From the NCBI GenBank assembly GCA_051657715.1, contig JBOFLF010000067.1, forward strand, positions 58,433-122,432: a stretch of 64,000 nucleotides of DNA, written 5' to 3'. The first letter of the stretch is position 1; each line of letters begins with the position of its first letter. Made by a program: the position numbers and the translations under genes. Source of the DNA: JBOFBH01 sp051657715 (GTDB lineage Bacteria > Actinomycetota > Actinomycetes > Actinomycetales > Angustibacteraceae). Under the pieces are notes generated by a model. That model was not told the origin of the DNA. It did no database searches and saw nothing but the letters and a program-made list of their open reading frames with translations. Below, in pieces: positions 8,017 to 17,697 of the stretch.

Positions 8017-11000
8017 ATGACCACCGTCCTATCCCAGGCCCGACCTGTGGCTTCGCGCCGTGCCCACCGCCTGACGGTGGTCCTGATGGTGATCGCGCTG
8101 GCGGGTTTGGGCGGCGCGGCGTTACCCGTGGCGCGAGCGGCGGTCGCCCCGCTGCCGTCGTCGGTCACGCTCGCCGGTTCTCTGCAGACCGAGCTCGGCT
8201 GCGAGCAGGACTGGCAGGCAGACTGCGCGCGTACCCACCTGGAGCGGGTTGGCGACACCCAGGTGTTTCGCGAGCGCTTTGAGGTGCCGCAGGGGTCGTG
8301 GGAACTCAAGGTCGCGCTTGACGACTCGTGGGACGTCAGCTACGGCGCGGACGGCGGCAGTGCCAACCAGCCGCTGGTGCTGGCCGGGCCGGCGACTATC
8401 GAGTTCAGCTACGACCACGCCACCCACCGGATCGGCATCACTCCCGCAGACCTCTCGGCGGGCCGGGTCACCCCGGCGGACCGGAAGCTGGCCGCTCCCA
8501 GCCTGCGCGAGCCGCTGACCCGCGAGCAGTTCTACTTCGTGATGGCTGATCGGTTCGCCAACGGCAACCGTGCCAACGATTCCGGCGGTCTCACCGGTGG
8601 GCGCCTGACGACCGGCCTGGATCCGACCGACAAGGGGTTCTACCACGGGGGTGACCTGGCGGGCTTGACCAGCAAGCTGGACTACATCAAGGGCCTGGGT
8701 ACCACTGCGATCTGGCTCACGCCGTCCTTCAAGAATCGCCCGGTGCAGGGCAGCGGCGCTGATGTCAGCGCCGGGTACCACGGGTACTGGATCACCGACT
8801 TCACCCGGATCGACCCTCACCTCGGCACCAATGAGGACATGAAGGAGCTGGTCGACGCCGCGCACCGCAAGGGAATGAAGGTCTTCTTCGACATCATCAC
8901 CAACCACACCGCGGACGTCATCGACTACCAGGAGCAGCAGTACACCTACGTCGACAAGGCGACGTCGCCGTACCGGGACGTGAACGGGAACGTGTTCGAC
9001 GACAAGGAGTACGCCGGCACCGAGGACTTCCCGAAGCTGGACGCGCGCACGTCGTTCCCGTACACCCCGACGTTCCGCACCGGGCTGGACCGGGTGGTCA
9101 AGGTGCCGTCCTGGCTCAACGACGTCCGCCGCTACCACAATCGCGGGGACTCCACGTTCGCCGGGGAGAGCAGCGAGTACGGCGACTTCGTCGGCCTGGA
9201 CGACCTGTTCACCGAGCAGCCCGAGGTCGTCGACGGGATGACCGACATCTACCAGGCCTGGGTCGACTTCGGTATCGACGGGTTCCGGATCGACACCGCC
9301 AAGCACGTCAACACCGAGTTCTGGCAGGAGTTTTCGCCGGCACTGCTGCAGCGCGCGAAGCGCAACGGCAACGACGACTTCTTCATGTTCGGCGAGGTGT
9401 ACGACGCCCGCCCGTCGTACCTGGCGACGTTCAGCACCACCGCGAAGCTGCCGGCCACCCTGGACTTCGGTTTCCAGGCCGCGGCCCGGGACTTCGCCAC
9501 CGGAAAGCCGACCACCGGCATCCGGGACCTGTTCACCGACGACGACTACTACACCGACACCGACTCCAACGCCTACCAGTCGCCGACGTTCCTCGGGAAC
9601 CACGACATGGGCCGGATCGGCATGATGCTGCAGACCTCCGGCGAGGTGCCGGACGACCAGGTGCGGCGCCGCGACGTGCTGGCGCACCAGCTGATGTACC
9701 TGACCCGCGGGCAACCGGTCGTGTACTACGGCGACGAGCAGGGCTTCGCCGGGTCCGGCGGCGACAAGGACGCCCGGCAGGACATGTTCGCCAGCCGGGT
9801 GGAGCAGTACAACACCGAGCCGATGGTGGTCGGCGAGCCCGGGTCCCGGGACCGGTACGACCGGAGCAACCCGCTCTACCGGTCGATCGCCGAGATGGCG
9901 CAGCTGCGCCGGGACCACCCGGCGCTGGCCGACGGAGCCCAGGTGCACCGGTACGCCTCGGCGTCCGCCGGGGTGTACGCGTTCAGCCGGGTGGACCGCG
10001 AGGAGCAGGTCGAGTACCTGGTGGCCGCCAACAACGCGACCACCGCCAAGACCGTGGACGTCGCCACCTACACCGAGCGTGGGCGGCTGAAGCCGTTGCT
10101 GGGCACCGACCGCGGGCTGCGCACCGACCGCGAGGGACGGGCGCGGATCACCGTGCCGCCGCTGTCCGTGGCGGTCTGGCAGGCCACCGACGAGCTGCCG
10201 GACCGGGAGCGGGCGCCGGCGGTGTACGCGGCCGCTCCGCAGGCCGGTGCGGTGGTCGGCGGCCGTGCCGAGGTGGGCGCCGCCGTCCCGGCGAACGCGT
10301 TCGCCGAGGTGACGTTCGGCTACCGCCCGGTCGGCACGAAGAGCTGGAAGCGGCTGGGCGCCGACGACAACGCGCCGTACCGGGTGTTCCACGACACCAC
10401 CGGGCTGGCGAAGGGCACGCTGGTGGAGTACCGCTCGGTGCTGCGGGACGCCAGCGGCAACCACTCGGCCACCACTACGTATGGGATCGTCGGCGACCCA
10501 GCGCCGGGTGGCGAGGGTGGCGGTGGCGGCGTCGGGCCGGTCGCGCAACCGGACGCGGTCGCCGTCCCGGGCAGCCACAACTCGGAGATGGGTTGCGCCG
10601 GTGACTGGCAGCCGGACTGCGACCAGGCCCAGCTCACCCTGGACGCCCAGGACGAGGTATGGAAGGGCACGTTCACGCTGCCCGCCGGGCCGTACGCGTA
10701 CAAGGCGGCCATCGACCGCAGCTGGGACGAGAACTACGGCGCTGGCGGGGTGAAGGATGGGCCGAACATCGACTACACCGCGCCCGCCGGGCCAGTCAGC
10801 TTCTACTACAACCACGTCACCCACTACGTCGCCTCGGACGCGAACGGGCCGATCGTCACCGCGCCGGGATCGTTCCAGTCCGATCTGGGGTGCGGCGCGG
10901 ACTGGGACCCGGCCTGCATGCGGCCCTGGTTGCAGGATCCGGACGGCGACGGCGTGCTGACCTGGCGCACCGACCGGATCCCGGCCGGCAGCTACGAGGT

Positions 11001-13821
11001 GAAGACCGCGCACGGGCTGTCGATGGACGAGAACTACGGCGTCGGCGGTGCGCCGGACGGAGCGAACATCCCGTTCACCGTGCCGGGCGACGGCGTGGTG
11101 ACCACCTTCAGCTACCGGCTGTCGGACCACGTGCTGACCGTGAGCAGCTCGCAACCGGGCGCGGCACCGGACCTGTCGAAGGCGAAGGCGCACTGGGTGG
11201 CCCGGGACCTGCTCGCCTGGCCGGCGAACGCCGTCCCGCCGGGGACGAGGCCGCAGGCGCTGCGCTGGCGGCTGCACTGGTCGGACGACGCCGACCTCTC
11301 GGTGGACGACGAGGCGCTCACCGGCGGGCGGTCCAGCAACCTGCGCCTGGAGCGGGCCGGGCTGCCGGCGTCCGTCGTGCGGGAACGCCCGGAGCTGGAG
11401 GGGTTCCTCGCGCTGCGGGTGCCGCGCACCGTGGCCCGGGACGCCGAGCGGATCCTGCGCGGGCAGGTCGCGGTCGGTCAGTACGACGCCAGCGGCCGGC
11501 TCACCGACGCCAGCGGCGTCCAGGTACCCAGCGTGCTCGACGCGCTGTACCCGGGGGCGGCCGACCGCGAGCTCGGGGTGACCTGGCGCGGTGGCTGGCC
11601 GACGTTCGCGGTGTGGGCGCCGACCGCCCAGGACGTCGCCCTGCTGATCGCGCCGAGGGAGCACTCCGGCGCGCCACGACGGGTGTCGATGCGCAGGGAC
11701 GCCGACGGCGTGTGGTCGGTGCGCGGCCGACGGTCCTGGCAGGACGCGACCTACCGGTACGACGTCCGGGTGTACGCGCCGACCACCCGGGCGATCGAGC
11801 GCAACCTGGTCACCGATCCCTACTCCCGCAGCCTGACCGCCGACTCCACTCGGTCGGTCGCGGTCGACCTGGCGGACCCGTCGCTGCGGCCCGGGCAGTG
11901 GCGCACCACGCCGTCGCCGCGGCTGGCCCGGTCGGTGGACTCCACCATCTACGAGCTGCACGTGCGGGACTACTCGATCACCGACGCCGAGGTGCCGGCC
12001 GCCCACCGCGGCACCTACCTGGCGTTCGCCGACGACGGCGCCGGCCGCGAGCACCTGCGAGAGCTGGCCGACGCCGGGCTGAACACGGTGCACCTGCTGC
12101 CGACGTTCGACATCACCTCGGTCCCGGAGCGCCGCCCCGACCAGCGCACCCCGGACTGCGACCTGCCCTCGTTGCCGCCGGACTCGGCGCGCCAGCAGGA
12201 GTGCATCGCCGAGGTGGCCACCGGCGACGCGTTCAACTGGGGCTACGACCCCTACCACTGGATGGCGCCCGAGGGTTCCTACGCCACCGACGCCGGCCCC
12301 CGGACGCGGATCACCCAGTTCCGCACCATGGTCGGCGCGCTGCACGCGGACGGCCTGCGGGTGGTGCTGGACCAGGTGTTCAACCACACCGCCGCCTCCG
12401 GCCAGGACGCCCGCTCGGTGCTGGACCGGGTCGTCCCCGGCTACTACCACCGGCTGAACCCGACCACCGGCGCCGTCGAGACCTCCACCTGCTGCGAGAA
12501 CATCGCCACCGAGCACGCGATGGCGGAGAAGGCGATGGTGGACGCGGTCGTGGGGTGGGCCCGTGACTACCGCGTCGACGGGTTCCGCTTCGACCTCATG
12601 GGCCACCACTCCCGGGACACCATGCTCGCGGTCCGGAGCGCGCTGGACCGGCTGACCCTCGCCGGGGACGGCGTCGACGGCCGCGGCGTCTACCTGTACG
12701 GCGAGGGCTGGAACTTCGGTGAGGTGGCCGACAACGCGCGGTTCTACCAGGCCCGGCAGGGGCAGCTCGGCGGCACCGGGATCGGTACCTTCAGCGACCG
12801 GCTGCGGGACGCCGTGCGCGGCGGCGGGCCGTTCGACGAGGACCCGCGTAGGCAGGGCCTGGGATCCGGCCTGGCCGGTGACCCGAACGGCGCCGCGGTC
12901 AACGGGGACGCGGACGCTCAGGCGGCGGCGCTTGCCAACGCGACCGACCTGGTGCAGCTCGGCATGGCGGGCACCCTGAAGGACTACGCGTTCCGCTCGG
13001 CGTCCGGTGAGCTGGTGACCGGCGCCGGGGTGGAGTACAACGGCGAGCCGGGCGCGGGCTACGCCGACTCCCCCGAGGAGGTGGTCAGCTATGTCGACGC
13101 GCACGACAACGAGACGCTGTGGGACGCGCTCACCCTCAAGCTGCCGATGGACACCCCGATGGCCGACCGGGTACGGATGAACACGCTGTCGCTCGCCACG
13201 ACGGCTCTCGGCCAGTCCCCGTCGTTCTGGCACGCCGGTGCGGACCTGCTGCGCAGCAAGTCGCTGGACCGCAACAGCTACGACTCCGGCGACTGGTTCA
13301 ACCGGCTGGACTGGACGGGGCGGGACAACGGCTTCGGCCGCGGTCTGCCGCCGGCCGCGGACAACGAGGCGAAGTGGCCGTTCCAGCGCCCGTTGCTCGG
13401 CGACCCGGCGCTGAAGCCGTCGGCGGACGACGTCGCGGCGGCCACCGCCGGAGCCCAGCAGCTGCTGCGGTTGCGCACCTCGACGTCGTTGTTCCGGCTC
13501 GGGTCGGCCGAGGCGATCCAGCAGAAGGTGTCGTTCCCGGCCAGCGGCACCTCGTCCGCCCGGCCCGGGGTGGTGGTGATGCGGATCGATGACACCGTCG
13601 GGGTGGACGTCGACCCGCGGCTGCGCGGCCTGGTGGTGGTGGTCAACGCGACCCCGGACGACGTCGAGCAGCCCGTGACCGGCATGGGTGGTCGGGCGCT
13701 GACGCTGTCGCCGGTGCAGGCGAGCGGTGCCGACCCGGTCGTGAAGCGTGTCCGATGGGACGCCGGGTCGAGCACGGCCACCGTGCCGGCCCGCACCGTG
13801 GCCGTGCTGCTCGAACGCTGA
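8017..13821 (+). CDS. Secreted bifunctional alpha-amylase/pullulanase (two GH13 domains)
   Basis: A 1934-residue exported starch-degrading enzyme. Residues 1-42 form a Sec signal peptide (RR..., hydrophobic core, ending ALPVARA). A starch-binding-type module with ELGCEQDW and WDVSYGADGG follows (about 50-150). The first GH13 barrel has DIITNHTAD, DGFRID (nucleophile D426), GEVYD (acid E460) and GNHD. Two further copies of the binding module lie at about 848-940 and 950-1045 (ELGC/EMGC and DENYG motifs). Then come a pullulanase N-domain and a second GH13 barrel with DQVFNHTA, DGFRFD (D1526), YGEGWNFG (E1563) and AHDNET. The first barrel should cut alpha-1,4 bonds and the second alpha-1,6 bonds. 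It stands alone between the coiled-coil gene and rplM. Confidence 0.93.
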   Translation: MTTVLSQARPVASRRAHRLTVVLMVIALAGLGGAALPVARAAVAPLPSSVTLAGSLQTELGCEQDWQADCARTHLERVGDTQVFRERFEVPQGSWELKVALDDSWDVSYGADGGSANQPLVLAGPATIEFSYDHATHRIGITPADLSAGRVTPADRKLAAPSLREPLTREQFYFVMADRFANGNRANDSGGLTGGRLTTGLDPTDKGFYHGGDLAGLTSKLDYIKGLGTTAIWLTPSFKNRPVQGSGADVSAGYHGYWITDFTRIDPHLGTNEDMKELVDAAHRKGMKVFFDIITNHTADVIDYQEQQYTYVDKATSPYRDVNGNVFDDKEYAGTEDFPKLDARTSFPYTPTFRTGLDRVVKVPSWLNDVRRYHNRGDSTFAGESSEYGDFVGLDDLFTEQPEVVDGMTDIYQAWVDFGIDGFRIDTAKHVNTEFWQEFSPALLQRAKRNGNDDFFMFGEVYDARPSYLATFSTTAKLPATLDFGFQAAARDFATGKPTTGIRDLFTDDDYYTDTDSNAYQSPTFLGNHDMGRIGMMLQTSGEVPDDQVRRRDVLAHQLMYLTRGQPVVYYGDEQGFAGSGGDKDARQDMFASRVEQYNTEPMVVGEPGSRDRYDRSNPLYRSIAEMAQLRRDHPALADGAQVHRYASASAGVYAFSRVDREEQVEYLVAANNATTAKTVDVATYTERGRLKPLLGTDRGLRTDREGRARITVPPLSVAVWQATDELPDRERAPAVYAAAPQAGAVVGGRAEVGAAVPANAFAEVTFGYRPVGTKSWKRLGADDNAPYRVFHDTTGLAKGTLVEYRSVLRDASGNHSATTTYGIVGDPAPGGEGGGGGVGPVAQPDAVAVPGSHNSEMGCAGDWQPDCDQAQLTLDAQDEVWKGTFTLPAGPYAYKAAIDRSWDENYGAGGVKDGPNIDYTAPAGPVSFYYNHVTHYVASDANGPIVTAPGSFQSDLGCGADWDPACMRPWLQDPDGDGVLTWRTDRIPAGSYEVKTAHGLSMDENYGVGGAPDGANIPFTVPGDGVVTTFSYRLSDHVLTVSSSQPGAAPDLSKAKAHWVARDLLAWPANAVPPGTRPQALRWRLHWSDDADLSVDDEALTGGRSSNLRLERAGLPASVVRERPELEGFLALRVPRTVARDAERILRGQVAVGQYDASGRLTDASGVQVPSVLDALYPGAADRELGVTWRGGWPTFAVWAPTAQDVALLIAPREHSGAPRRVSMRRDADGVWSVRGRRSWQDATYRYDVRVYAPTTRAIERNLVTDPYSRSLTADSTRSVAVDLADPSLRPGQWRTTPSPRLARSVDSTIYELHVRDYSITDAEVPAAHRGTYLAFADDGAGREHLRELADAGLNTVHLLPTFDITSVPERRPDQRTPDCDLPSLPPDSARQQECIAEVATGDAFNWGYDPYHWMAPEGSYATDAGPRTRITQFRTMVGALHADGLRVVLDQVFNHTAASGQDARSVLDRVVPGYYHRLNPTTGAVETSTCCENIATEHAMAEKAMVDAVVGWARDYRVDGFRFDLMGHHSRDTMLAVRSALDRLTLAGDGVDGRGVYLYGEGWNFGEVADNARFYQARQGQLGGTGIGTFSDRLRDAVRGGGPFDEDPRRQGLGSGLAGDPNGAAVNGDADAQAAALANATDLVQLGMAGTLKDYAFRSASGELVTGAGVEYNGEPGAGYADSPEEVVSYVDAHDNETLWDALTLKLPMDTPMADRVRMNTLSLATTALGQSPSFWHAGADLLRSKSLDRNSYDSGDWFNRLDWTGRDNGFGRGLPPAADNEAKWPFQRPLLGDPALKPSADDVAAATAGAQQLLRLRTSTSLFRLGSAEAIQQKVSFPASGTSSARPGVVVMRIDDTVGVDVDPRLRGLVVVVNATPDDVEQPVTGMGGRALTLSPVQASGADPVVKRVRWDAGSSTATVPARTVAVLLER

Positions 13822-13829
13822 CCCTGCCT

Positions 13830-13872
13830 CCCGGGCAGGTGGCTGAGCAGGCCCGGGCAGGTGACTGAGCAG
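13830..13872. repeat. Imperfect 21-bp tandem repeat downstream of the pullulanase gene
   Basis: The sequence CCCGGGCAGGTGRCTGAGCAG occurs at 13830-13850 and 13852-13872 with one mismatch. The first copy overlaps a short hairpin (CCTGCC at 13823-13828 with GGCAGG at 13834-13839) that may help end transcription, but no T-run follows. Confidence 0.7.
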
Positions 13873-13884
13873 GGTGGCGCCGCT

Positions 13885-13914
13885 TTGACCCCGCTCTGAG
13901 CTGGCGGGTAGCCT
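13885..13914 (+). promoter_or_regulatory. Candidate sigma-70-type promoter for rplM-rpsI
   Basis: TTGACC at 13885-13890 and TAGCCT at 13909-13914 are separated by 18 bases, a good match to actinobacterial housekeeping promoters. It would give a leader of about 105 bases before the rplM GTG. Confidence 0.5.
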
Positions 13915-13936
13915 GGACCGTCGCGCCGAGCGGGCT

Positions 13937-13980
13937 GTCGCTTGCGTGCTTCGGGCCAGTCGCTTGCGTGCTTCGGGCCA
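13937..13980. repeat. 22-bp exact tandem duplication in the rplM leader
   Basis: Bases 13937-13958 and 13959-13980 are identical copies, beginning GTCGCTTGCGTG and ending TTCGGGCCA. They lie in the predicted 5' untranslated region of rplM. Ribosomal protein leaders can be autoregulatory, so the copy number could matter, but no function is visible. Confidence 0.85.
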
Positions 13981-14026
13981 TCTGCTCCACATGTAAGAAT
14001 AAATCCCAACCGATGAGGGCACCCGC

Positions 14027-14473
14027 GTGCGTACGTACAGTCCGAAAAAGGGCGAGATCGAGCGCCAGTGGCTTGTCATCGACGCCACCGATGTCGTGCT
14101 CGGCCGTCTGGCCAGCCAGGTCGCCGTGCTGTTGCGTGGCAAGCACAAGCCGGTGTTCGCGCCGCACGTGGACACCGGCGACTTCGTCGTCGTGGTCAAC
14201 GCCGACAAGGTCGCGTTGACCGGCTCCAAGCGAGAGCAGAAGAAGGCGTACCGGCACTCGGGGTACCCCGGCGGGCTGCGTTCCCAGACCTACGCCGAGC
14301 TGCTGGATAAGCACCCGGCCAGGGCGGTGGAGAAGGCCGTCCGCGGCATGCTGCCCAAGAACTCGATTGCTCGTGCCCAGCTCACCAAGCTCAAGGTGTA
14401 CGCCGGGCCGGATCACCCGCACCAGGCCCAGCAGCCCGAGCCGTTCCAGATCACCCAGGTCGCGCAGCACTGA
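14027..14473 (+). CDS. rplM: 50S ribosomal protein L13
   Basis: A 148-residue L13 beginning MRTYSPKKGEIERQWLVIDA, with VLGRLASQVA and AVRGMLPKNS, the conserved L13 segments. It is an early assembly protein of the large subunit. The GTG at 14027 is the start because the family sequence begins there, though the Shine-Dalgarno is weak. rpsI follows 79 bases later, as in nearly all bacteria. Confidence 0.97.
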   Translation: MRTYSPKKGEIERQWLVIDATDVVLGRLASQVAVLLRGKHKPVFAPHVDTGDFVVVVNADKVALTGSKREQKKAYRHSGYPGGLRSQTYAELLDKHPARAVEKAVRGMLPKNSIARAQLTKLKVYAGPDHPHQAQQPEPFQITQVAQH

Positions 14474-14552
14474 GCGGCGGCACCTGGCCACCCAGCGCTT
14501 GACACCCAGCGCCAACCCAGCACCTGACATCCAGCATCGTTCGAGGAGAACC

Positions 14553-15044
14553 GTGGCCGACACCAGCACCGATCTCGAGCCCGACGTCGAGGATGCCCCG
14601 AGCAGCTACACCACGCAGACGGCTTCGCAGGCATCTGACCGGCGCCAGAGCGTCACGGCGCCCGGTTCAGCGACGGGCCGCCGCAAGGAAGCAGTTGCTC
14701 GGGTGCGCATCCTGCCCGGCACCGGGGTCTGGTCGATCAACGGACGAGATCTCGCGTCCTACTTCCCCAACCGGGTGCACCAGCAGATCGTCGGCGAGCC
14801 GTTCAAGGTGGTCGAGCTGGACGGTGCCTTCGACGTCATCGCCCGGGTGCACGGCGGCGGTCCGTCCGGTCAGGCCGGCGCGGTGCGTCTGGGGGTGGCC
14901 CGGGCGCTCAACGAGGTAGACGCCGAGGCCAACCGGCCGGCGCTGAAGAAGGCCGGTTTCCTGACCCGGGACCCGCGGGTCATCGAGCGCAAGAAGGCCG
15001 GCTTGAAAAAGGCCCGGAAGGCTCCGCAGTACAGCAAGCGCTGA
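14553..15044 (+). CDS. rpsI: 30S ribosomal protein S9
   Basis: A 163-residue S9. Residues 1-40 are a polar actinobacterial extension. The core starts at ATGRRKEAVARVRI and ends with the conserved basic tail KKARKAPQYSKR, whose C-terminal arginine reaches the P-site tRNA. The GTG at 14553 is chosen because AGGAGAA precedes it. The frame is open upstream to 14367 without homology. Confidence 0.97.
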   Translation: MADTSTDLEPDVEDAPSSYTTQTASQASDRRQSVTAPGSATGRRKEAVARVRILPGTGVWSINGRDLASYFPNRVHQQIVGEPFKVVELDGAFDVIARVHGGGPSGQAGAVRLGVARALNEVDAEANRPALKKAGFLTRDPRVIERKKAGLKKARKAPQYSKR

Positions 15045-15224
15045 CAGTTGATCCGAGGTGACGGTGCGTGAGTGGCCGGCCCCTCGAGTACCAGGCGAAC
15101 AGTGTTCGTGGGACGTCGCGGCGGCCCGGGGGTACCTTTCCCCGAGGCCGCCGTCGCATGTCGGGGGCCAGATGACCATCGTGGGGGTCGGCCCAGCGGG
15201 GCTGGTGTTCGAGGAGGAGCAGCC

Positions 15225-16586
15225 GTGGCTCGATTGTTCGGTACGGATGGCGTCCGAGGCCTGGCCAATCGGGACGTCACCGCTGAACTAGCCCTCGACT
15301 TGGCTGTCGCGGCCGCCCATGTCCTCGCCGATCGGGGCGCGTTCGTCGGGCACCGTCCGACAGCCGTGATCGGCCGCGACCCGCGCGCGTCCGGGGAGTT
15401 CCTGTCCGCTGCCGTGGTTGCTGGGCTGGCCAGCGCCGGCGTCGACGTGCTGGACGTGGGAGTGCTGCCGACGCCCGCGGTGGCCACCGTGACCGCGCTG
15501 CGGAACGCCGACCTCGGCGTCATGTTGTCGGCCTCGCACAACGAGATGCCGGACAACGGCATCAAGTTCTTCGCCCGTGGCGGGCACAAGCTGGACGACG
15601 TGATCGAGGACGCCATCGAGCATCGCCTCCGTGAGCGGTGGCAGCGTCCGACTGGTGCGGGCGTGGGCCGGGTCCGCATGGATCCGCTCGCCGCCGAGGA
15701 CTACCTCGCCCATCTGCTGGCCGCGCTGCCGCACCGACTGGACGGCCTACGGGTGGTCGTGGACTGCGCGCACGGTGCCGCCAGCATGGTCGGTCCCCAG
15801 CTGCTGCGGCAGGCCGGCGCCGACGTCGTGGTGATCGGTGGCGAACCAGATGGGCTCAACATCAACGACGGCTGTGGTTCCACCCACCTCGAGGCGCTGC
15901 AGGCCGCCGTCCCGAGGCACGGCGCTGATCTCGGTGTCGCGCTCGACGGGGACGCCGACCGCTGCCTAGCCGTGGACGCGTCCGGCGCGGTCGTCGACGG
16001 GGACCAGATCATGGCCGTCCTGGCACTCGCGCTGCGCGAGCGCGGGGCACTGGCCCGAGACACTGTGGTGGCCACGGTGATGAGCAACCTCGGGTTGCTG
16101 CAGGCCATGCGGCGGGAGGGGGTCACCGTCGTGCAGTCCGCGGTCGGTGACCGGTACGTGCTGGAGCTGATGCGTGGCGGCGGGTACACCCTCGGCGGTG
16201 AGCAGTCCGGGCACGTCATCCTCACCGACCACGGCACCACGGGCGACGGCCTGCTGACCGCGCTGCTGGTGTGCGCCAGGGTGACCCAGACCGGCCGGTC
16301 ATTAGCCCAGCTGGCGTCGGTGATGGAGCGACTGCCCCAGGTCATGGTGAACGTCAAGGACGTCGACAAGTCCCGCGCTGGGACGGAGCTGGCCGTGCAG
16401 GACGCGGTGACCGAGGCGGAGGCCGAGCTGGCCGGGCGGGGCCGGGTGCTGCTGCGGCCGTCCGGCACGGAGCCGGTGGTCCGGGTGATGGTGGAGGCGG
16501 CCGACGTCGATCACGCCCAGCTGCTGGCCGACCGGCTTGCTGGGGTGGTCAAGGAGCACCTGGCTCTGGCCGTCGTCCGGAGTTGA
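15225..16586 (+). CDS. glmM: Phosphoglucosamine mutase
   Basis: A 453-residue GlmM starting MARLFGTDGVRGLAN. The phosphoserine loop is SASHN (active S104), the metal loop is DGDADR, and the C-terminal substrate loop is RPSGTEPVVRVM. It converts glucosamine-6-phosphate to glucosamine-1-phosphate for peptidoglycan precursors. The GTG at 15225 has GAGGAGGAG in front. The 3' end overlaps the convergent DUF389 gene by 38 bases. The preceding 180-base gap after rpsI has no gene. Confidence 0.97.
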   Translation: MARLFGTDGVRGLANRDVTAELALDLAVAAAHVLADRGAFVGHRPTAVIGRDPRASGEFLSAAVVAGLASAGVDVLDVGVLPTPAVATVTALRNADLGVMLSASHNEMPDNGIKFFARGGHKLDDVIEDAIEHRLRERWQRPTGAGVGRVRMDPLAAEDYLAHLLAALPHRLDGLRVVVDCAHGAASMVGPQLLRQAGADVVVIGGEPDGLNINDGCGSTHLEALQAAVPRHGADLGVALDGDADRCLAVDASGAVVDGDQIMAVLALALRERGALARDTVVATVMSNLGLLQAMRREGVTVVQSAVGDRYVLELMRGGGYTLGGEQSGHVILTDHGTTGDGLLTALLVCARVTQTGRSLAQLASVMERLPQVMVNVKDVDKSRAGTELAVQDAVTEAEAELAGRGRVLLRPSGTEPVVRVMVEAADVDHAQLLADRLAGVVKEHLALAVVRS

Positions 16587-17628
16587 TCGGCTCCGCTGAA
16601 CTGCTCGGTTGTGCTGGGCTGCTCGGTTGTGCTGGGCTAGCGGCGGGCTCGGCCGCGGTGCCGCTGCCTGTGGGGTTGTCGTGCTGATCGGCAGGCCGCC
16701 GCCGCCGGGTGTGGATCGTCCGCCAGCACAACCGCTGCACCCAGAGGGTGAGGATGCCGGCGACGGTCATTCCAGCCAGGTTGACCACCAGCTGGGCCGC
16801 TGATCCGTCCATCTCCTCGGGCACCCAGAGCGCGATCGCCAGTGCCAGGTTGCCGGCTGCGGGCACCGTGGTCACCGAGATGAAGACACCGACCAGAGCG
16901 TTGCCCCGGCCGGCGGTGAGCGACAAGGTGCCCGCGACCCCGGCGAGCAGCGCGACCACGAACGACCACCGGTCCGGGTTCCAGATGAACCCGGTGAGCG
17001 GCCGGGCGGCGGTAAGGTCGGCCGGCTCGATCCAGCCGCCGGCCCGGGCGAGCAGCGCGATGGCGGCGACCACCGCGATCGCCACCGCGAAGCCGCGCAT
17101 CAGCAGCCCGAGACCGCGCCAGGACAGCCGTGGACGGCGCAGCACCAGGCCGGTCGCGATCGCCACCACGGCCCCGAACTCCGGCCCCACCACCATCGCC
17201 CCCACCACCAGGATCGCCGAGTCCAGCACCACCGCGATCCCGGCGATCAGCGTGGCCAAGGTGATGAACGCGTAGAAAGACCAGGACGGCGCGGTGTCCT
17301 CGTACGCCCGCTCCAGCACGACGTCCCAGACGACGCCGTCGTCAGGACTGCCTGGCGCGGCTCGCTCGGCGGCCCTGGCGTGCTCGGACGGCGCGGCGTG
17401 CACCTCCTCGATGGCCACCGATCCGCCGTGGTCGAGACCGAGCTGCCGCAGCCGGCCGAGCACATCCGAAGCGCCTTCCCGGGCCACGTCGCACTGGACC
17501 GCGTCTCCTGGCGGGTCGAGCGCGGCGCCCGGCAGCAGCACCACGTGCGTCACCCGCGGATCGTCCACCAGGAACCGCACCATCTCGTCGGAGTAGGTCG
17601 CCGGCACGGTCAGGCGCAGGTGCAGCAC
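16549..17628 (-). CDS. DUF389-type integral membrane protein
   Basis: A 359-residue protein. The N-terminal 120 residues form a soluble domain with DVVLERAYEDTAPSWSFYAF at its end. Then come about six hydrophobic segments (LATLIAGIAVVLDSAILVVG, MRGFAVAIAVVAAIALL and others) in the style of the DUF389 family, whose function is unknown. The cytoplasmic tail is proline-, serine- and alanine-rich and holds an 18-bp tandem duplication encoding PAQPSS twice. The GTG at 17628 is chosen because the conserved MLHLRLTVP begins there. It is divergent from the MerR gene and overlaps the glmM 3' end. Confidence 0.85.
   Translation of the reverse strand: MLHLRLTVPATYSDEMVRFLVDDPRVTHVVLLPGAALDPPGDAVQCDVAREGASDVLGRLRQLGLDHGGSVAIEEVHAAPSEHARAAERAAPGSPDDGVVWDVVLERAYEDTAPSWSFYAFITLATLIAGIAVVLDSAILVVGAMVVGPEFGAVVAIATGLVLRRPRLSWRGLGLLMRGFAVAIAVVAAIALLARAGGWIEPADLTAARPLTGFIWNPDRWSFVVALLAGVAGTLSLTAGRGNALVGVFISVTTVPAAGNLALAIALWVPEEMDGSAAQLVVNLAGMTVAGILTLWVQRLCWRTIHTRRRRPADQHDNPTGSGTAAEPAASPAQPSSPAQPSSSAEPINSGRRPEPGAP
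16603..16638. repeat. 18-bp exact tandem duplication in the DUF389 tail
   Basis: GCTCGGTTGTGCTGGGCT is present twice in a row (16603-16620 and 16621-16638). It is in frame with the minus-strand gene and repeats six residues. Confidence 0.9.
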
Positions 17629-17697
17629 CGTCCTATCTTGCCGCAGGTGACCGCCGTTGCTTGACCCTCCCGCCGGGGGAGGCTGCAAGCTGGCGCC

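Noticed and set aside
10659..12566. A 635-codon plus-strand frame inside the pullulanase gene
   Set aside because: It overlaps the conserved GH13 reading frame completely and has Arg/Ala/Gly-rich shadow composition without motifs.
8122..14229. A 2035-codon open frame on the minus strand opposite the pullulanase gene
   Set aside because: It is the mirror of a real GC-rich gene. It shows no family motif, crosses into rplM, and its composition (Arg/Gly/Val/His-rich) is typical of antisense frames.
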